In this document: positions 9,851 to 23,600 of the stretch, one piece after another
Layout of the letters: every line of letters starts with the position of its first letter
Numbering within the stretch: position 1 is the first letter of the stretch
Assembly: GCA_013399875.1 (NCBI GenBank)
Contig: VXAZ01000409.1
Location: forward strand, 743 to 64,742
Direction of reading: 5' to 3'
Source: Gymnorhina tibicen
Lineage: Eukaryota > Chordata > Aves > Passeriformes > Artamidae
DNA: 64,000 bases
Program-made: the position numbers and the translations under genes
Notes under the pieces: model-generated
Seen by the model: the letters and a program-made list of their open reading frames with translations, nothing else
Databases searched by the model: none
Told to the model about the DNA's origin: nothing

Positions 9851-12800
9851 ATTGGAGGCCCTGGTTGACCTGATTAAGGAAGAACTCACATTATGAATAT
9901 TTGTTCTAATTTTCTTGAACTACATCACATCAAATAGCACCAACTGTGCATCTCTCCCATCCGTTATTTCTTTAATTACTACTGTGTGTTTTTTTCTTCT
10001 TCTGTTCCACACCCTTGTTTAGATGGAAATGGCAGACAGTTGGGGACACACACAATTTTTTAATTGTGTCAATATCCTATTATTTTACCTGCAACAAGAA
10101 GCTATTAGTAATCTTATTTGAACCTTATATAGTCTTTTTCTTGTTTCAAGCGTGCAGCTCACATCCATGAAGATGCAGAAGGCTTAAGTAGTTCTCAAAA
10201 TTCGTTCTGACCTTAGACATTCTTCAGAATACTAGATTACAGCCAAGTAGAAAGTGTAAAATTGATTCCACTTAGAACATATTCTCTTTGGAAGAATGCT
10301 AATCATCTAAGGAAAACTTTGAGAAGGAATTAAACAGAATGGAAAGCATTCTAAATAAACACAGACCGGCAAGTAATCCAACACATAGATGTTGCAACCC
10401 AAGTGGAAGGGAAAGAAAACTGAGCTTGTTGAAATATAACAGCAGAAAGTGCTTTATAGAGACAAGAAATCAGGAATTTTCTAGCAAATCTTGTGCCATA
10501 TTAAATTCTCATTGCTAAGATTCCACTAGTTTTATATCAGCTACTAATTTTAGCTGTTGAAATTACAGGTTATGCTAACACATGCCCCAGCTGACATTTT
10601 AGGGCAAAATTACAAATATTGATTCTCCATTCAAGTATGCCAGAAGTTATTCCACTGACTATTTTAAAAGCCTGATGCAAAAAAATCAGAATGAAAAGCT
10701 GATACTGACAAAGCTGAAGGCATCCTGATATTTACATCATTAAGAAAGATTTTTTTCCCCTTGGCATAATAATTTCATACACTTTATCCATCCTAATAAT
10801 AGCCCTGGCATCAATGGGACACCTGTGTGAGTAGGAACACTAAAATGTGTATTCACCATCAAGAATGTATGAACTCTCAATAACTGAAATATTCTTCCAT
10901 AAGTATAGATGAAACTGTTCAGGAAATATTTTTTAGAGGAGGAAATATTTATCCACTGAAAAAAATACCCGTATGCCTCTAGTAGTAGATGATGTGAGTG
11001 AGGAACAAATTCTATAAGTGGAAACAAAAAAGTTGGTAATTTTCAGGATTTAAGTTTAAGCCAAGTAAAATACAATAAAATATAACATAATAGAAAAGTA
11101 TGTAAGTATAAACTATGACAAAATATAAAGTAATATGCAGTTATTAAAATTAATATAAAATTATGTACCTTAAAATAGACTCCTGTTTGTATGGGATTAA
11201 ACAAAAAATGGATTCTGAATATTTTTTGAAACTTATTATGGCTTTTTTTTTCAGGGGCAGCATTACAGTAAACTGTGTTACATGGGAAATACTTTAAAAT
11301 TGAATTTATAAATACAATCTGCCCATTTTGTAAGTTGTGTGGCAATATGTAAATTATAATCTTACACATTTAATTGTTTAAACCATAATCTTTAAGCTAA
11401 ATCTCCAACACTAAAGCTGGCAGCTCAACACTGGTGAGTGTTTGAAACGCTTGTGAGACAATATGAACTAAATAATTGGCAGTTGTGAAAAAAAGCTTCT
11501 ACCCACTCAGTTACCACACAGGTTTAATAATAACATCTAGTCTGAACAAAATTTGAAGGCAGTGATCACCCATGCATCATCCTTATGCCAAAATAATTCC
11601 ACAGAGACTCAGGCTCTGTTTCAGGACCAAAATAAGCATTCCAAAATTCTGGCTTTAACCTTCAGAAATAAACTGAACAGTGAAATCTAGAGAACACAGG
11701 CTGTCTTTCAGAACCAGATTAAGCATTACAAAATTCTGGCCTTGACCTTCAGAAATAATCTGATCTGTTGAGTCTGTGAGACACAGACTCTACTGTAAAT
11801 ACGTGGAGAGGTTGAAGAAGCAGGCAGGAGGAAAAAAAATCTATTTTAAAGGAAGAGATTATTCATATCCTTGCCATATATTTGTACTACCCTTACCTTT
11901 CTCAGTTCATCCTTTATGTTGAAGACAGGGCCAGCCACCTTTATCTGTTAAATACTTTAATGTCTTAAACTATATGTTATTTACATAATTCACATAACAT
12001 TTTCCTGTGTAATATTTCAAATTCTCTTTAATTCACTTTTACTTAATTTCTTAAATAGAAATTATAAAATTGGCTTCATTTCAAATCTACATATCTGTAA
12101 ATTTGGACTCCATATTGTAAATATTAACTTTAATGCAAATGTTGTAGCAATAAGCTTTTATCTTCAATTAATAAGTACGTCAATACAATTGTGATATCTG
12201 TAAAACATTTTTAAGTGTGAGAAAGTAATCTGCTATTTTTACATAATCACATTTTTGTTCAAAAAATAAAACTAAAATTAGATTCATATTAATATTTATG
12301 GAATAATAATTTAAGAAATATTACTTAGTATAATATCTCAAGCTGCCAAAGTAATGCAACTGTTGTATGTCTGACTATTTGAGATAAAAGAACTGATATA
12401 AATAATGTGACTCACATCAAGTGAAAAAAGACTAAAGAAACAGACTGATTCTGTGAGTGGTTGCACAAGGTCTCGAATGTACAAAATTAAATGAAATTTT
12501 ACTTGGCCTTATACTTGGAAGTTCCAGGAGAGGGCTCAAAATTGGACTGCTGAGAAAAACAAAACAAAACATTTTGCCAGGATTTATTGTCATTTCCATA
12601 TTATGTGTGATAGGATGAATTCACATTTGAAAGTCACTTTTTGATCTCAGTACTATTTTGTTTAGCTTTGTTGTTTACAAACATTGGTACACTCTGGAAA
12701 TACCCAACTTGCTGCTGCTTCTATAGTCTTCATCTGCTTGCAAACCAGTAGTTGATTAGCCAGTTTAAGTCGAGTTAGACATCAACATATTTCTTAACAA

Positions 12801-13647
12801 TGTATTTAGGAAAATGTTTATTTATTTCATAAAACAAGTACCTTAGAATCTATGTTTCTCTTTTTCCAGTTTTGTTTATTGAGGAGTATTTGTTGTCAAT
12901 AACAAAATTGAAAGCGTGTGTTTGCCTTACAAAAGAAAGGAGTTCAGTGAATAGGATGCCTTTCAGTTATCTATTAGAACATGATTTCTAGCTTTTACAG
13001 GCCTAAGAACACCTGATTGCTAAAGGTGAATGGTGCATTCCATTATAGCATGGTTATTAGCCCATGATTTCATCATAAATTGAAAGCACAGGCAAAAGGT
13101 CTAATCTGTGCTATGAGTCAATAGGGCTTAGATCAATACCCATGTTTCAGCCAGCTGGAAAACAACTGCCCTGTTATATCTGCAGTGATGTGTTAAGAAC
13201 TTACCTCTGCCCCAGAAATCTGAGTGATATGATCAACAGGAGAAACTAGCTTTTTTAGTGCATGTCTCTAAAGAAAATTTCACCACAGCTTCAAAAAATT
13301 TGCTACAGCAAGAAGAGTTAGCAACCAAGGGTAGGTTGTCTAGTACATGCTAGTGACAGCAGTTTGGGAGGTTCTGTTCTAATGCACACACTGAGAAAAG
13401 GTTTGAACATGTTGCTGTATCATGTCACTGTGGCAGGACAGAGTTCAGTTGTTTGCATATTAGTATAGGAATTAAATCAAAAATTGGTTTAAAAAATTTC
13501 AAAATTGCTTTTAATGGTATTAGAACATACCTTGAGTCATAGATTTAAAAAAAAAAAGGAATGTAACAAACAATGGATGTGAGAAAATTTATGTATCTCT
13601 GGTAAAATAACTGAAGAGGGAATGACATATTGCATTCTCATGTAATT
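9851..13647. other. AT-rich stretch with one local tandem duplication
   Basis: Unique-looking AT-rich DNA. Apart from the duplicated block near 11,611-11,785 no repeat or exon was recognised. The frames at 10,740-11,027 and 11,043-11,369 are AT-rich chance frames. Confidence 0.4.
11611..11785 (+). repeat. Diverged tandem duplication, period about 87 bp
   Basis: Two adjacent units start AGGCTCTGTTTCAGGACCA (11611) and AGGCTGTCTTTCAGAACCAG (11698). Both continue with AAGCATT.CAAAATTCTGG, then C(T)TT(A/G)ACCTTCAGAAATAA. The units differ at many scattered positions, so the duplication is old. The start of a third, partial unit (AGACTCTACTG) may follow. Confidence 0.8.
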
Positions 13648-14240
13648 ACAGAATCAAAGATTGGTTAGAAGTAGAAGGGACCTTAAAGATCATCTAGTTC
13701 CAACCCCCTTGCCGTGGGCAGGGACATGTTTCACTAGACCAGGTTGCTCAGAGCCCCATCCAATCTGGCCTTGAAAGCTTCCAGGGATTGGGCATCCACA
13801 GCTTCTCCGAGGAACATGTGCCAGGACCTCAGCACCCTCACAATAAAGAAATTTTTCCTAATATCTGATCTAAAATGATTCTATTCTAAACCTATTTCAG
13901 TAAGCCATTCCCCCTTGTCCTATCACTACATGCTCCTGTAAAAAGTTCCTCTCCATCTTTCTTGTGTGCTTCCTTCAGGTACTGAAGGCTGCAGTTAGGT
14001 CACCCAGAAGCCTCTCTTCTCCAGACTGAACAAGCCGAGTTCTCTCAGCCTTTCCCCTTAGAAGAGGTGCTCTCTCCCTCTGATCACCTTGGTGCCTCCT
14101 CTGGACTCTCTCCAACAGCTCCAACTTCCTCTGCTGGGACCCCAGAACTGGAGGCAGCTCTGCAGGTGGGGTCTCACCAGAGCAGGGCAGAGGGGCAGAA
14201 TCCCCTCCCTCCCCTGCTGCTCACAGACCTTCGGGTGTAG
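13648..14240 (-). mobile_element. CR1 LINE, 5'-truncated 3' end, minus orientation
   Basis: Read on the plus strand it opens with ACAGAATCAAAGATTGG and AAGGGACCTTAAAGATCATC, then TAGTTCCAACCCCCTTGCC. It continues through the full CR1 3' untranslated region: CAGGTTGCTCAGAGCC, TTTTTCCTAATATCTGATC, TCCTATCACTACATGC and CAGACTGAACAAGCC. It ends in the GTCTCACCAGAGCAGGGCAG part of the ORF2 end. This is the reverse complement of a CR1 3' end. It is better preserved than the other CR1 copies here and is a dead, 5'-truncated insertion. Frames at 14,058-14,274 are translations of it. Confidence 0.9.
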
Positions 14241-17200
14241 CCACATTAAAAAATATACTTGTATTAGGACATAAAGGAATTCAATTTATTCTTTTTCAGT
14301 TTTTAAAGCAAGCTGCACAGTGGCTAGAAGTTCCAAAAATGTTCTGCTTCAGCAAGCATTGCCCCTCATCTTTGGAACATCAGGGTCAGATAGACACAGT
14401 GATAATCTGTTTTATGGTAATTCTTTTATAACTGTGTTTCATAATTGGTGTCTACAATGAAACCAGTCATTTATTTTTCTGTCCTAATGGAATCTTACCT
14501 TAATGCTAAAAGTTCAGAATATTTTGTTGTTGATTCAGAGTTTGGGTTTGGTGGTTTTTTTGTGAGTGATGTGAATTATTATTTCAACTGGCTATAAGAG
14601 TGTCACTTTAAAAGTTATTATTTCTAGAATTTGAAATCAGTAGTATGACTGAAATCTCCTGCATAACAGAATACCTTCAAAATTCCTATATTCATCTTGT
14701 TCAAATGAATCTAGTAGGTCCTCAAGCTCAGCTGCATTTTGGAAGAGCACAGAGGAACTCTTTCTCAAGAAACACAAAGGAATTTCTTGACAAGAATGTT
14801 TTTCTTCTAAACGATATCTTTCTAGCATTATCTCTTTCTGGCGATGTTTCATTCATAGGGCTAACTGTGCCTCTGTGACAGGATTCATGCTGCAGAAAAA
14901 GCAGACATCCACTGCTAGTGATACTTCTTGAAGTGGACGATCTGCTTTGCTACTGCAAACACAGAGAAGAAGCTGTGAGACTGAGTCACCTCTGCTGCAG
15001 TTGATTTTACAATTATTCATATATATTAAACTAGCCCATTTGTTTGCCCAGGGTTGGGCCATTACCATAAATAAACTATTGCACTGTCCCTTTGGGCACT
15101 GCATGAATATTTCAAAAGTTGTGTTTGTGCTTGTTAACAGGTATGGAAAAGCAGAAACTGGTTCTTTAGCTGTCATTGCACAGTGCTCTCAGAGCTTAAA
15201 CCAGTGATACATCAGCCAGGGACTCACTGGGCAAGTTCATAATGCCTCTTTTCCTTCTAGCCTCTCCTATGTCTCATTTCTTCTTCCAGAGCTTGGCAGA
15301 ATCTTTATCTCTTAAAATAAACCAACTTTTCTTTAATAGCTGATAAATGTGTAAATGCAGGAAAAGAAGAGTTAATCAGCACACTGTCCATGACTACTTT
15401 ATTAAAGCAAAGTCCTCAAAGGGCAGGCTGGCTGCAATTTTTGCTTGAGGTGTCAAGCATGGCGACTATTTAATGAGCACCTCCCATCAGCAGCAGACAT
15501 GGCATCATGACCCATACCTGCTTACTGGCCTGACTCTTCAAGGTTTTTCATCTCTGCTCTGCCAGTTCCCTGACTCTGTACTCTTCTAATTTTTGCATCA
15601 GAAAAGTTTTGAGCTCAATCTTGTTAATGCTTGCTAACGCTTACAGAAATAATTGATTTTATTGCTTCTGTTGGATTCTCTTTTTAAGTGTGTACAAACA
15701 ATAATGTCAGTAAAATATTATTGATAACACACATTATGTTTTTACTTGAATAAAAATTACTTTTTTTCACCAATACTAAAAAACAATCATTACACATTTC
15801 TACAAAGTCTTCAACAGTGTTTTTAAAATGCTATTCTTGCCTCTGTCTTTGGATTTCCCAAATTATGAATAGTGCTGCATTTCACTTAATTTCTTCCTTT
15901 ACACCAGTATTGGGTCAGCTAAGGATTTCAGCCACAAGGAAGTAATGTTCTCCTATTTCAACTTTCCATATCTGCTGTCAGAAATCTCTTCAGGTTTCCC
16001 TTGGCTTGAAACTGGAGGTGAGACTGAGTAGTTTTGTTCCAAATTAGTCAGTGCAATTTCACAAGAGTTCCTTGGGCAGCCACCAGAAGTGGGGAATGTA
16101 TATATGAGAAGATCAATGCCACTGCTTGAAACATTTTTTTAGAACTAAGTTATTATGTTTGTGACCAGTTAAAAAATCCTAAAGATTTAAAGGCAGTAAA
16201 CTATAGTAAAGCTAGAGTAAATCAATGGAGTATGTCAGTGTCACTATCTTAATTTATATTGCTTGACCCTCTAGCCAATGGCATCTTCAAGACAGATATA
16301 TATATATATGAGCTGACTCAAATTCAAAATAGGAGAAACATAGTGTAGGTGTATAATTTACGTATTTAAAGTATTATTTTAGAATGAATTGGGATTGCTG
16401 GACTGTTGCTACATTATTTGTTAGTGAGTTTAAGTTACTTATACTCTGAGTTCAAAAAAACCAGTGAGACTTTTTTTTATTACCAAGAATTCATCATTAG
16501 CAAAGATAATACTCTGAACAAACACACACGGAAGTCTGAGTTTGGCTAAGTTTCTGAAATAATTTCTCCTTTGGAGAGGAATTAGAGCTCATGTTCAGGT
16601 CCAGTGTGCTTTAAGCATTATTTTTGCTTAACATAATTGAAAGATTACCTATAGAAATACTACCTTTGGGGAAGATTCCTGTTCAATTTGAAAGTTCCCA
16701 GGACAGGTATTAGAATGAGACCAGCAATAGTTTTCTCCTCTGTATCCAGGCAATGTATTTATTAAAACACTTTTCTGCTACTCCATGGCAAATTAAACTT
16801 GTAGAAAGTTTTGTTCAGATGTATGATATAAACTGTTCAGCAAAACAAATGTTTTACATTTATTATTGCCCATTATTTCATTTGATATTTTGCATCCATT
16901 ATTGTCATTGTTTCAATTGACAGGTGTTACTTTGCTACTAACATGTATTTTGCAAACATATAAACATCTGATATCAAGTGCCCTAGCAAGGGAAACCTTA
17001 CTTTTTATGTTGGTATTTGCACCGATGGAAATTAATTTTGTGAGTGTAATAGTGTCCATTCACAAACAGAATTTCTACACTCAATTGTTTCAGTAGGAAA
17101 TGAGGAAAAGTATGAAAATGGAAAACAGAAATACTAAATGTTATAAAAGTTTCACAATCTAGAGTCTTCTACCCAGCTGTTATTCTTTCTTACCAATCTT

Positions 17201-18035
17201 TTAGCAAAATAAGATATTAACGTTTTCTTAAGCAATAATTCATTGTGAGGCCTTTATTGCCATCATAAATTTCTACTTGTTGCTGGCAGGATTAGAAGAG
17301 TAGCCATTTAATTCACTGGAAGACAAGTTACTTTTTGGATAAAAGGAAACTGTAAATAATGTATTACTAAATTGCTTGCACTTTAAACAGTATTTCAGTC
17401 CAGAACTAGGGAACTATATTCTTGCACTTCATTTTGTTTCTCCAACACCACCCTCCTGTATGTCTGCATTGCACGGACTAAAGCAAATTCCCTATCTTTT
17501 CTATAAAATTCTCTCTGCTCCCATTCCAAGTTGTGCTGTTGTTCTCAGTTTTATCCAAAACTGCAAGGAAAAGGTAATTTATTCATCTTCTATCCTTATG
17601 TTCATGTGTCCATTGACTCTGGTCAAAAGGAACTGTTGATAACAAGATCATTTTGTGGCCTGTCAGATTGTCATCTTTATTTGAACAGCTACACTTGATT
17701 CCTCTTCTCTTCACAAACAAATGGAAAAAATATTTATTTTTTAAATAATGAATATTTTTAAAGTAGATAAGTGGTGTATATTCCTTCTATCTTAAGAAAA
17801 GTAGGGCATAGAAAAATTATGTGCAGGTAGCTGCCACAGACAGGAATATATGGTGAAAAGAGATGCTTTTTGCCTTACTTTAGGAAAAAAAATTCACTGA
17901 AGTTGTCAATGTCATAATTATCTAAGGTAAAAATTAAAGACCCAGATGATACATGCAACATTCTGGACTATGTTATTAAGAGCAATTATCTTCTTTTATC
18001 ATATGATTATTCACATCACTTGTTCTGGATTTGTC
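14241..18035. other. AT-rich stretch without recognised gene
   Basis: Long AT-rich DNA with a short (TA)n run near 16,298-16,310. The overlapping frames on both strands at 14,637-15,207 and those at 16,866-17,096 and 17,376-17,639 have no family features. The stretch near 15,030-15,130 is less AT-simple and could be conserved noncoding DNA, but I cannot test that. Confidence 0.4.
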
Positions 18036-18577
18036 ATTGAAACAGAGATAGTAACAACCAACGCTTTGGCCATTTTTGAACAGTGAAGAGTGACAAGGAT
18101 TTATCTTTTTTCCACTCTACACTCCCCTCACTCAGTGAGCAGGCTGGGAATGGGCAAGAGACTGGGAGGGGACATGACCAGGATAGCTGATGGCAGCTGG
18201 CCAAAAGGATGTTTAATGCCCCATTAATGTCAGGCTCAGCAATGAGCACTGGAGGTAGAAGAAAGAATTGGATGGTTTTGGCTTCCAGGGTGGAGGTAGA
18301 AGAAAGAAGGGGGTGGTTTTTGCTTCCAGGATGTCCACCACTCAAAGACTGGCAATGAGTATCAGTCTGCTTGCGGCAGGTGGTGAGGGATTGCCTTTCT
18401 GTCACACCTTTTTTATCTGTCTCTTCCCTTCACCTGTCAAATAATTTTTATCTTGATCCATCAAGTTTTCTTGTTTTGTTCTTCCTATTCCCTTTCCTGT
18501 CTCACTAGGCAAGAGAAGGAATGAGTGAGTAGCTGTGTGAGTGCCTGTCTTCTGGCTGAAGTTAAACCACCACATCA
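18036..18577 (+). mobile_element. Degraded ERV LTR
   Basis: The sequence parallels the LTR at 41,779-42,364: CAGTGAGCAGG, a GGGA..GGG(A)CA..ACCAGGATAGCTGA segment, CTGGCCAAAAGGAT, GTCAGGCTCAGCAATGAG (compare GTCATGCTCATACATGAAG), GGAGGTAGAAGAAAG (compare GGAGGAAGAACAAAAG) and the terminus GTTAAACCACCACA. It is strongly mutated and carries an internal 41-bp duplication (18,251-18,330). No gag, pol or env frame lies beside it, so it is an LTR relic. The left edge is uncertain. Confidence 0.65.
18251..18330 (+). repeat. 41-bp tandem duplication inside the LTR relic
   Basis: Two units begin GGAGGTAGAAGAAAGAA at 18,251 and 18,292 and both run to GCTTCCAGG. The second has GGGGGTGG where the first has TTGGATGG. 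The related LTR at 41.8 kb has a single unit here, so this duplication happened after the families split or after insertion. Confidence 0.75.
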
Positions 18578-20329
18578 AGAAAAAATTTGGGAGTTTTTTG
18601 TGATGTAAAAAGAACAGGTCACATTACATTTCTGGAAGTGCTTTTAGCAGTTAATCTTCTTTGCTTTAGTTTCAATCCAGATTTCTTTCAGACTCTAATG
18701 ATGAAAAAAAGAAAAATCCCTAATAGAAATTTGCTTTTTAGGACAAAATTTACTTAAGGATATCTTAGCAAAAATGAGTATTTTTTACAACAACAAAAAA
18801 ATTAATCACAGTTTCATATTTCTATTAGAAGAGTTTTGGTAGAAAAACTTAGCTAGCTGTCAATTCACTACAGACTTTAATGGGGATTTTTTTTACTTCA
18901 TGACAAAACGAACATGGTTGTAAAATAGGAGGGAATTATCTTTTTCCATTGAATAATAACAGATTATCACTTCCAGAAGATCGAAGTGACTTACTCTTCC
19001 ATATAACATCTCATTGTCTGCAGATGCAGAACAAATGTTATCCACTCTTCTGCTGAGGGAGATCTTTTGTCTTACAGGAAACAATACCACTGTTCTGGCA
19101 TCATCCAAAATTCATTGTTTCCTGACTTATTGTCAGCAAGCTATTGCATTATTCCAGAATTTTTACTTTGTTTTGGTTTTTGTTTAATACAATACCTTTA
19201 GATGTGTGTTACTTAATGCTTAATTTATAAATATATCACACTTAATAGATTTCTGCTGTTATCTAAGAACCTCTAAGAAGTCTTCAGGGTGTCCTTGGAT
19301 TGTTTTTGTACATAGAGAATATTTGCTATTTTAAATCTAACTTTTCCTCTATGCAACATCCTCTAAATATGAATGTCACTAAAACAAGGCTGACACATTG
19401 GTCTTGACACATCATTTTTCTTTGGTAAAATTTAAAGGTGTACCCCCCACTTAAATTTTTCAGAGGTTGTCCAGTTTTGTAAAGCTGAACCCTGACATAG
19501 CAAACATGAGGAAATAATGAAACTGGTCTCTTGCAAACATACTTGCAGCACACCACAAACTTCCTGCACGCCATTAACAGTACAGTGTCCCATTTTCAAT
19601 TCAAAGGGACAAATTCAGAGATTCTCAGCATCATTAGCGTGAAACCTGGAAGTGCAAAGAATACTCCATTTGTGGACACCGAAGAGAGTTTAGAGAGTCT
19701 CTGCTTGCTCCTGCTAACAAGCAGGTTTAGTTATGAGTAGGAAAGGAAGGAAGCTTTGTAAATTTGTATATGGAGACTCCTCTAAATTGAGGGTTCCTTT
19801 TTCAGCACCAAAAATACTGGGAAAAAAATTGGTCATTCTCAAATACAATTTATTTCAGATTTCTTCTAACTTTCTGAAAATACTCTGTGCTGGTTTCGCT
19901 TTTAATTATATGTAACAGAGCTAGTACACAGGATAACTGTGTGAGAATGTGAGAGTCGTACATACTGGAAGAAATTTGGAGGAATAAAAGGGATGTCATT
20001 TTAAAGCAGCTACAGATCCTGTAGTGCTAAATATACTAGACTGTGTGTAGGCTGAAATTGGCAGCTGCACAATTGTAGAATGTGAGCCAATCATGTGGGT
20101 AAGAGTTTCCTAGAACACCGTGTGAGTTCATAGTGGTTTGCAAAGGTGACCACGTGAGTCATGCAATATAATTAAAAAAAGAGAAAGAACACAGGTTCAA
20201 CAGAAAAAAACAGAAGATTTGAGAACAATAAATGGTGTTTCTCTTCTATACTGCAGTAGTGAGGTATTTGGGCATTCACAGAATATTTTTGCACCATGCT
20301 TCAGGGTACATATGGATCAATAAGGATGA
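18578..20329. other. AT-rich stretch without recognised gene
   Basis: AT-rich unique-looking DNA. Frames at 18,893-19,108 (minus), 19,326-19,574 (minus) and 19,531-19,915 (plus) overlap one another and show no recognisable domain or splice structure. Confidence 0.35.
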
Positions 20330-20690
20330 GAGATACAGAGATGTTTAAAGGCCAAGACAGTGTGATCTACAGGGGATGGTTGAGCAGCTGCAGGAAAAGA
20401 AAAATGAAGTGGGATAAAATTTGTAAAGGCTTTTCTTAAAAGGAAACAGAAAAACTGTTCTACCTGTCCAAGCTGAAGAGCACATTTGCTGCAGGGAAGA
20501 TTTGGGTTAAACAGTGGGATAAATGGGTCAACAGTGAAGACTGTAAGGAACCAGAACAGATTTGCTGGTACTGTTGTAGTTTTTCCATCACTGGAAGTCC
20601 TTAGGACTAAGTTAAACAAACCTTAGTTAGACACTGAAGGTATAATTAACATGACTTTGAGCACAGAGTTAGGTCAGGTGACGTGCTACT
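20330..20690 (+). mobile_element. Probable ancient CR1 3' region
   Basis: The stretch ending TTTTTCCATCACTGGAAGTC, CTTAGGACTAAGTTAAACAA and ACCTTAGTTAGACACTGAAG has the layout of old CR1 subfamilies' 3' untranslated regions: a 'specified by small-value' match of the type tccat-cactgga-gtctttaag-acaggttagacaaac. Divergence is high and both edges are unclear. The minus frame at 20,317-20,619 is a shadow of it. Confidence 0.45.
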
Positions 20691-23600
20691 CAAGGTGAGT
20701 ACGAGGCTTTATGGTTTTGTGAAAGGATAACTAATTTGTAATGAAAAATATTGCTTGGAATTAAAAATTGAAGGGTTTTACAAAGAAACTTTCAGAAAAA
20801 ATAATCCTCACATCTTCATAATTATCCCTGTTTTTTCCTTCAACCACTCGATGAACTGATTACCATTTAATGGCTGTTTTCAACTGTTTCAGGCATGGGA
20901 TTTTTCTTTTCAGCATAGACAAAGGAAGGCATCAATATTCAGTATGGCTGCATATTTGATCCTGAATTTGAAAAACCTACTGACAAATATATACTCTCCT
21001 TCCCCTTGGTGACTGTAGTACCATGAGGCAGATACTCCAGCTATTCAGTTTCCATTTACACGATTTAGATACTGAGACTAACGTGCAAATTCAGAGTAGA
21101 ATATCCATATTCTAGGAATGAAAGGAACACTGGGTGTTCAGACCCTTTTCAGCAGTCCAATGGTCTATCACAACCTGCTTTAAAATTCCTGGAAGATGAA
21201 ATAATATAGTATGTTTCGAAGTGTAGGGACCTGATTAGAAAATTGCCTATTTACATTCTCCGTATTATAATGACATATAACCATCTATGTAGGAAGCATT
21301 TACGCAGTTCAGTGAAAACAAAGACCTGAAATAGTCTTCAAATTAGTTGTTGTGTGTTTCATGGAATTTCAGATCATATGTTCACATTGTACTGCTTGTT
21401 TTTGCAGAGAAGGAAAACCAAAAAGAGCAGCAAGATGCTTCACAAAGATGGAGTGGTCCACAGCATTACAGAAAGGAGAGGCCTTGTGCCTTATGGAGCC
21501 CTGCGAAAGAGACATAAAGTGTGTTGATCATGGCAGGGAAGTAGGATCTGACCAGAGGAAATATGAAAATGTCGTTTCCCCCTTGCACCTGCCACATACC
21601 CTTGGCTGAATTAATGTTTTTACTGATTTTCTTCGGAAAGTTGCTGGTATTAGCAAAATGTTGATACCACTCAGAGGGACTATATGTTACCCCCATCTCA
21701 CAACATTCCCTCAAGATTTTTTAAAAGAATGAACATAATTCAGGGCTTGTCTGTTCTACTACTGCTCTGGAAGAGCGTGACACATTTTTAAAGGGATTTC
21801 CTGGAAACAGCTAGGGGATGATATGATATTGAAACTGGATTAAAGAAGGACAGACAAGATTAAAAAGATGGAAAAACATAGGCAAAGAGTGTCACAAGTC
21901 TTCCCACTGAAGGGCCAGGCTTTCTGTACTCCTCTTGAAACTATTCTGTAGGTAATCCTCCATATGATATTCTTCCATAGATTTAGTATTGAAAAAAATA
22001 CTCTAGTCTAGGATAAGGTATCTCTGAGTCTCATAGGCTCCCAGACTCTCCTTAAAGGAAATATACATTATTTGACTACCTGCTCTTTTGCTAGGTACCT
22101 TATTATTGAAGGAATGTCTAAAATCATAGACAATAAAAGGATCAGGGAGGAATTTTGACAATGTGATGACACAGTGGGACGCATATTCTATTTTGGGTTG
22201 TCTGTGAATCACAGATGGAAGGTAAATTTCATTACATACCAGAAATGTTTTGAATAATTTCATGGTGGCAATTAGGTAGCACTGCAAATTGCAGTGGTCA
22301 CACCATACTGTAGATGAAATGGCCAATCTGACATGAAACTTTCTGAGGAAAAAAAATTATCAAATTAATTATGATATGAAATTGGAAGTCAAAGAGCACT
22401 AGAAATTCCAGTTAATAGCAAAGACAAGCAGTTCACTGAATATCGAATTTATGTCTCTGTAAGCTTTGTGTTATCACAGCAATGCCAACACCAAGAGCCT
22501 TTCCATAATTTTTCTTTTAACTTAAAATTGTCAAAGACTAAACTTAGTTTCATAAAATCAACTGTTTCCTTTGTATTTCCTGGTTTAATTTGATCATAAT
22601 ATGTATTACAGACTGTCTTTTTCAGAAGATTTCTTAAATTATGTTTTTAAAATAACATTTTTCTACTGTAGAACTGAGTTAGACTTTGAGCCATAACAAA
22701 ATGGCATGCACGTAGTGGTAGAGAAAAGGCAAGAAAAGAAGGTGCACAAAAAAAATTTGGTGCAAAATTATACAAGATGTGACAAAGACCGTAGGTTGAT
22801 ATTTTTTTTTGCATTTTCGTTACGTGCCACAAGATGGCATCAATTAGTTTTTAATGGATAGAGACTCGGCTAAAGAATTAGTTTTGTAGTCCACATGTTT
22901 GGGAAAAGCATTAAAAGGGGGAAGTTGTATGGTTTTTTCTAATAGAATGCAAAAGCTTTCCAAATAAGTTCTATATTTAACAATGTAACAGGAAGAAAAT
23001 CGTTAATTAAACAAAATATTTGGAGAGCTCTGTATGTAAACTGGTTCTAAAAATGTAAGCAGAGAAACCTGATATTGGAATTTATCAGACTTATACTGCT
23101 TCAATCATATGTACTGCCCTAACAGATAAGTCACTGGATATGGCTAAACATTCAAAGGAAACTGTGCAGCAAAAGGTATTGTCATAACATATCATGCTGC
23201 TCCACAGAAAGTTCATCACAGTTTTCAAAAAGTGACTTCACCTAAGGAGTTTCAATTTGGTTCCAGGTTTTCTAAAGTTATGTGTTTGGACTCCAAATTT
23301 TATATTTTAAAAAAGTGTCTCTGGTTTAACTCCAGGAAGTTTTTCCTTCACAATTTCTTTATATGGGTCTTTCTTAGGCTTTCAAAGATCGGGAGCAATA
23401 GATATAAAGGAAAGTTTTTGAGAGCAACATCTGTCACAAAGGTCATTTCTCTGAAGGGTATATTAAGAAAGCAGGAATCTTGCTGTAAGCATATAAGTAA
23501 GAAATAGCCTGAAAACAGCTGAGGAAGAAGGAAGTAAATGCAAATGAAGGAAGGAAAAGTGAAAGGAGTCTTGGAATAACAGAAATTGTTTCAGTTGATT

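Noticed and set aside
19865..19915. TGTGCTGGTTTCGC, which looks like the start of an LTR
   Set aside because: Only about 14 bases match and nothing downstream follows the LTR order.
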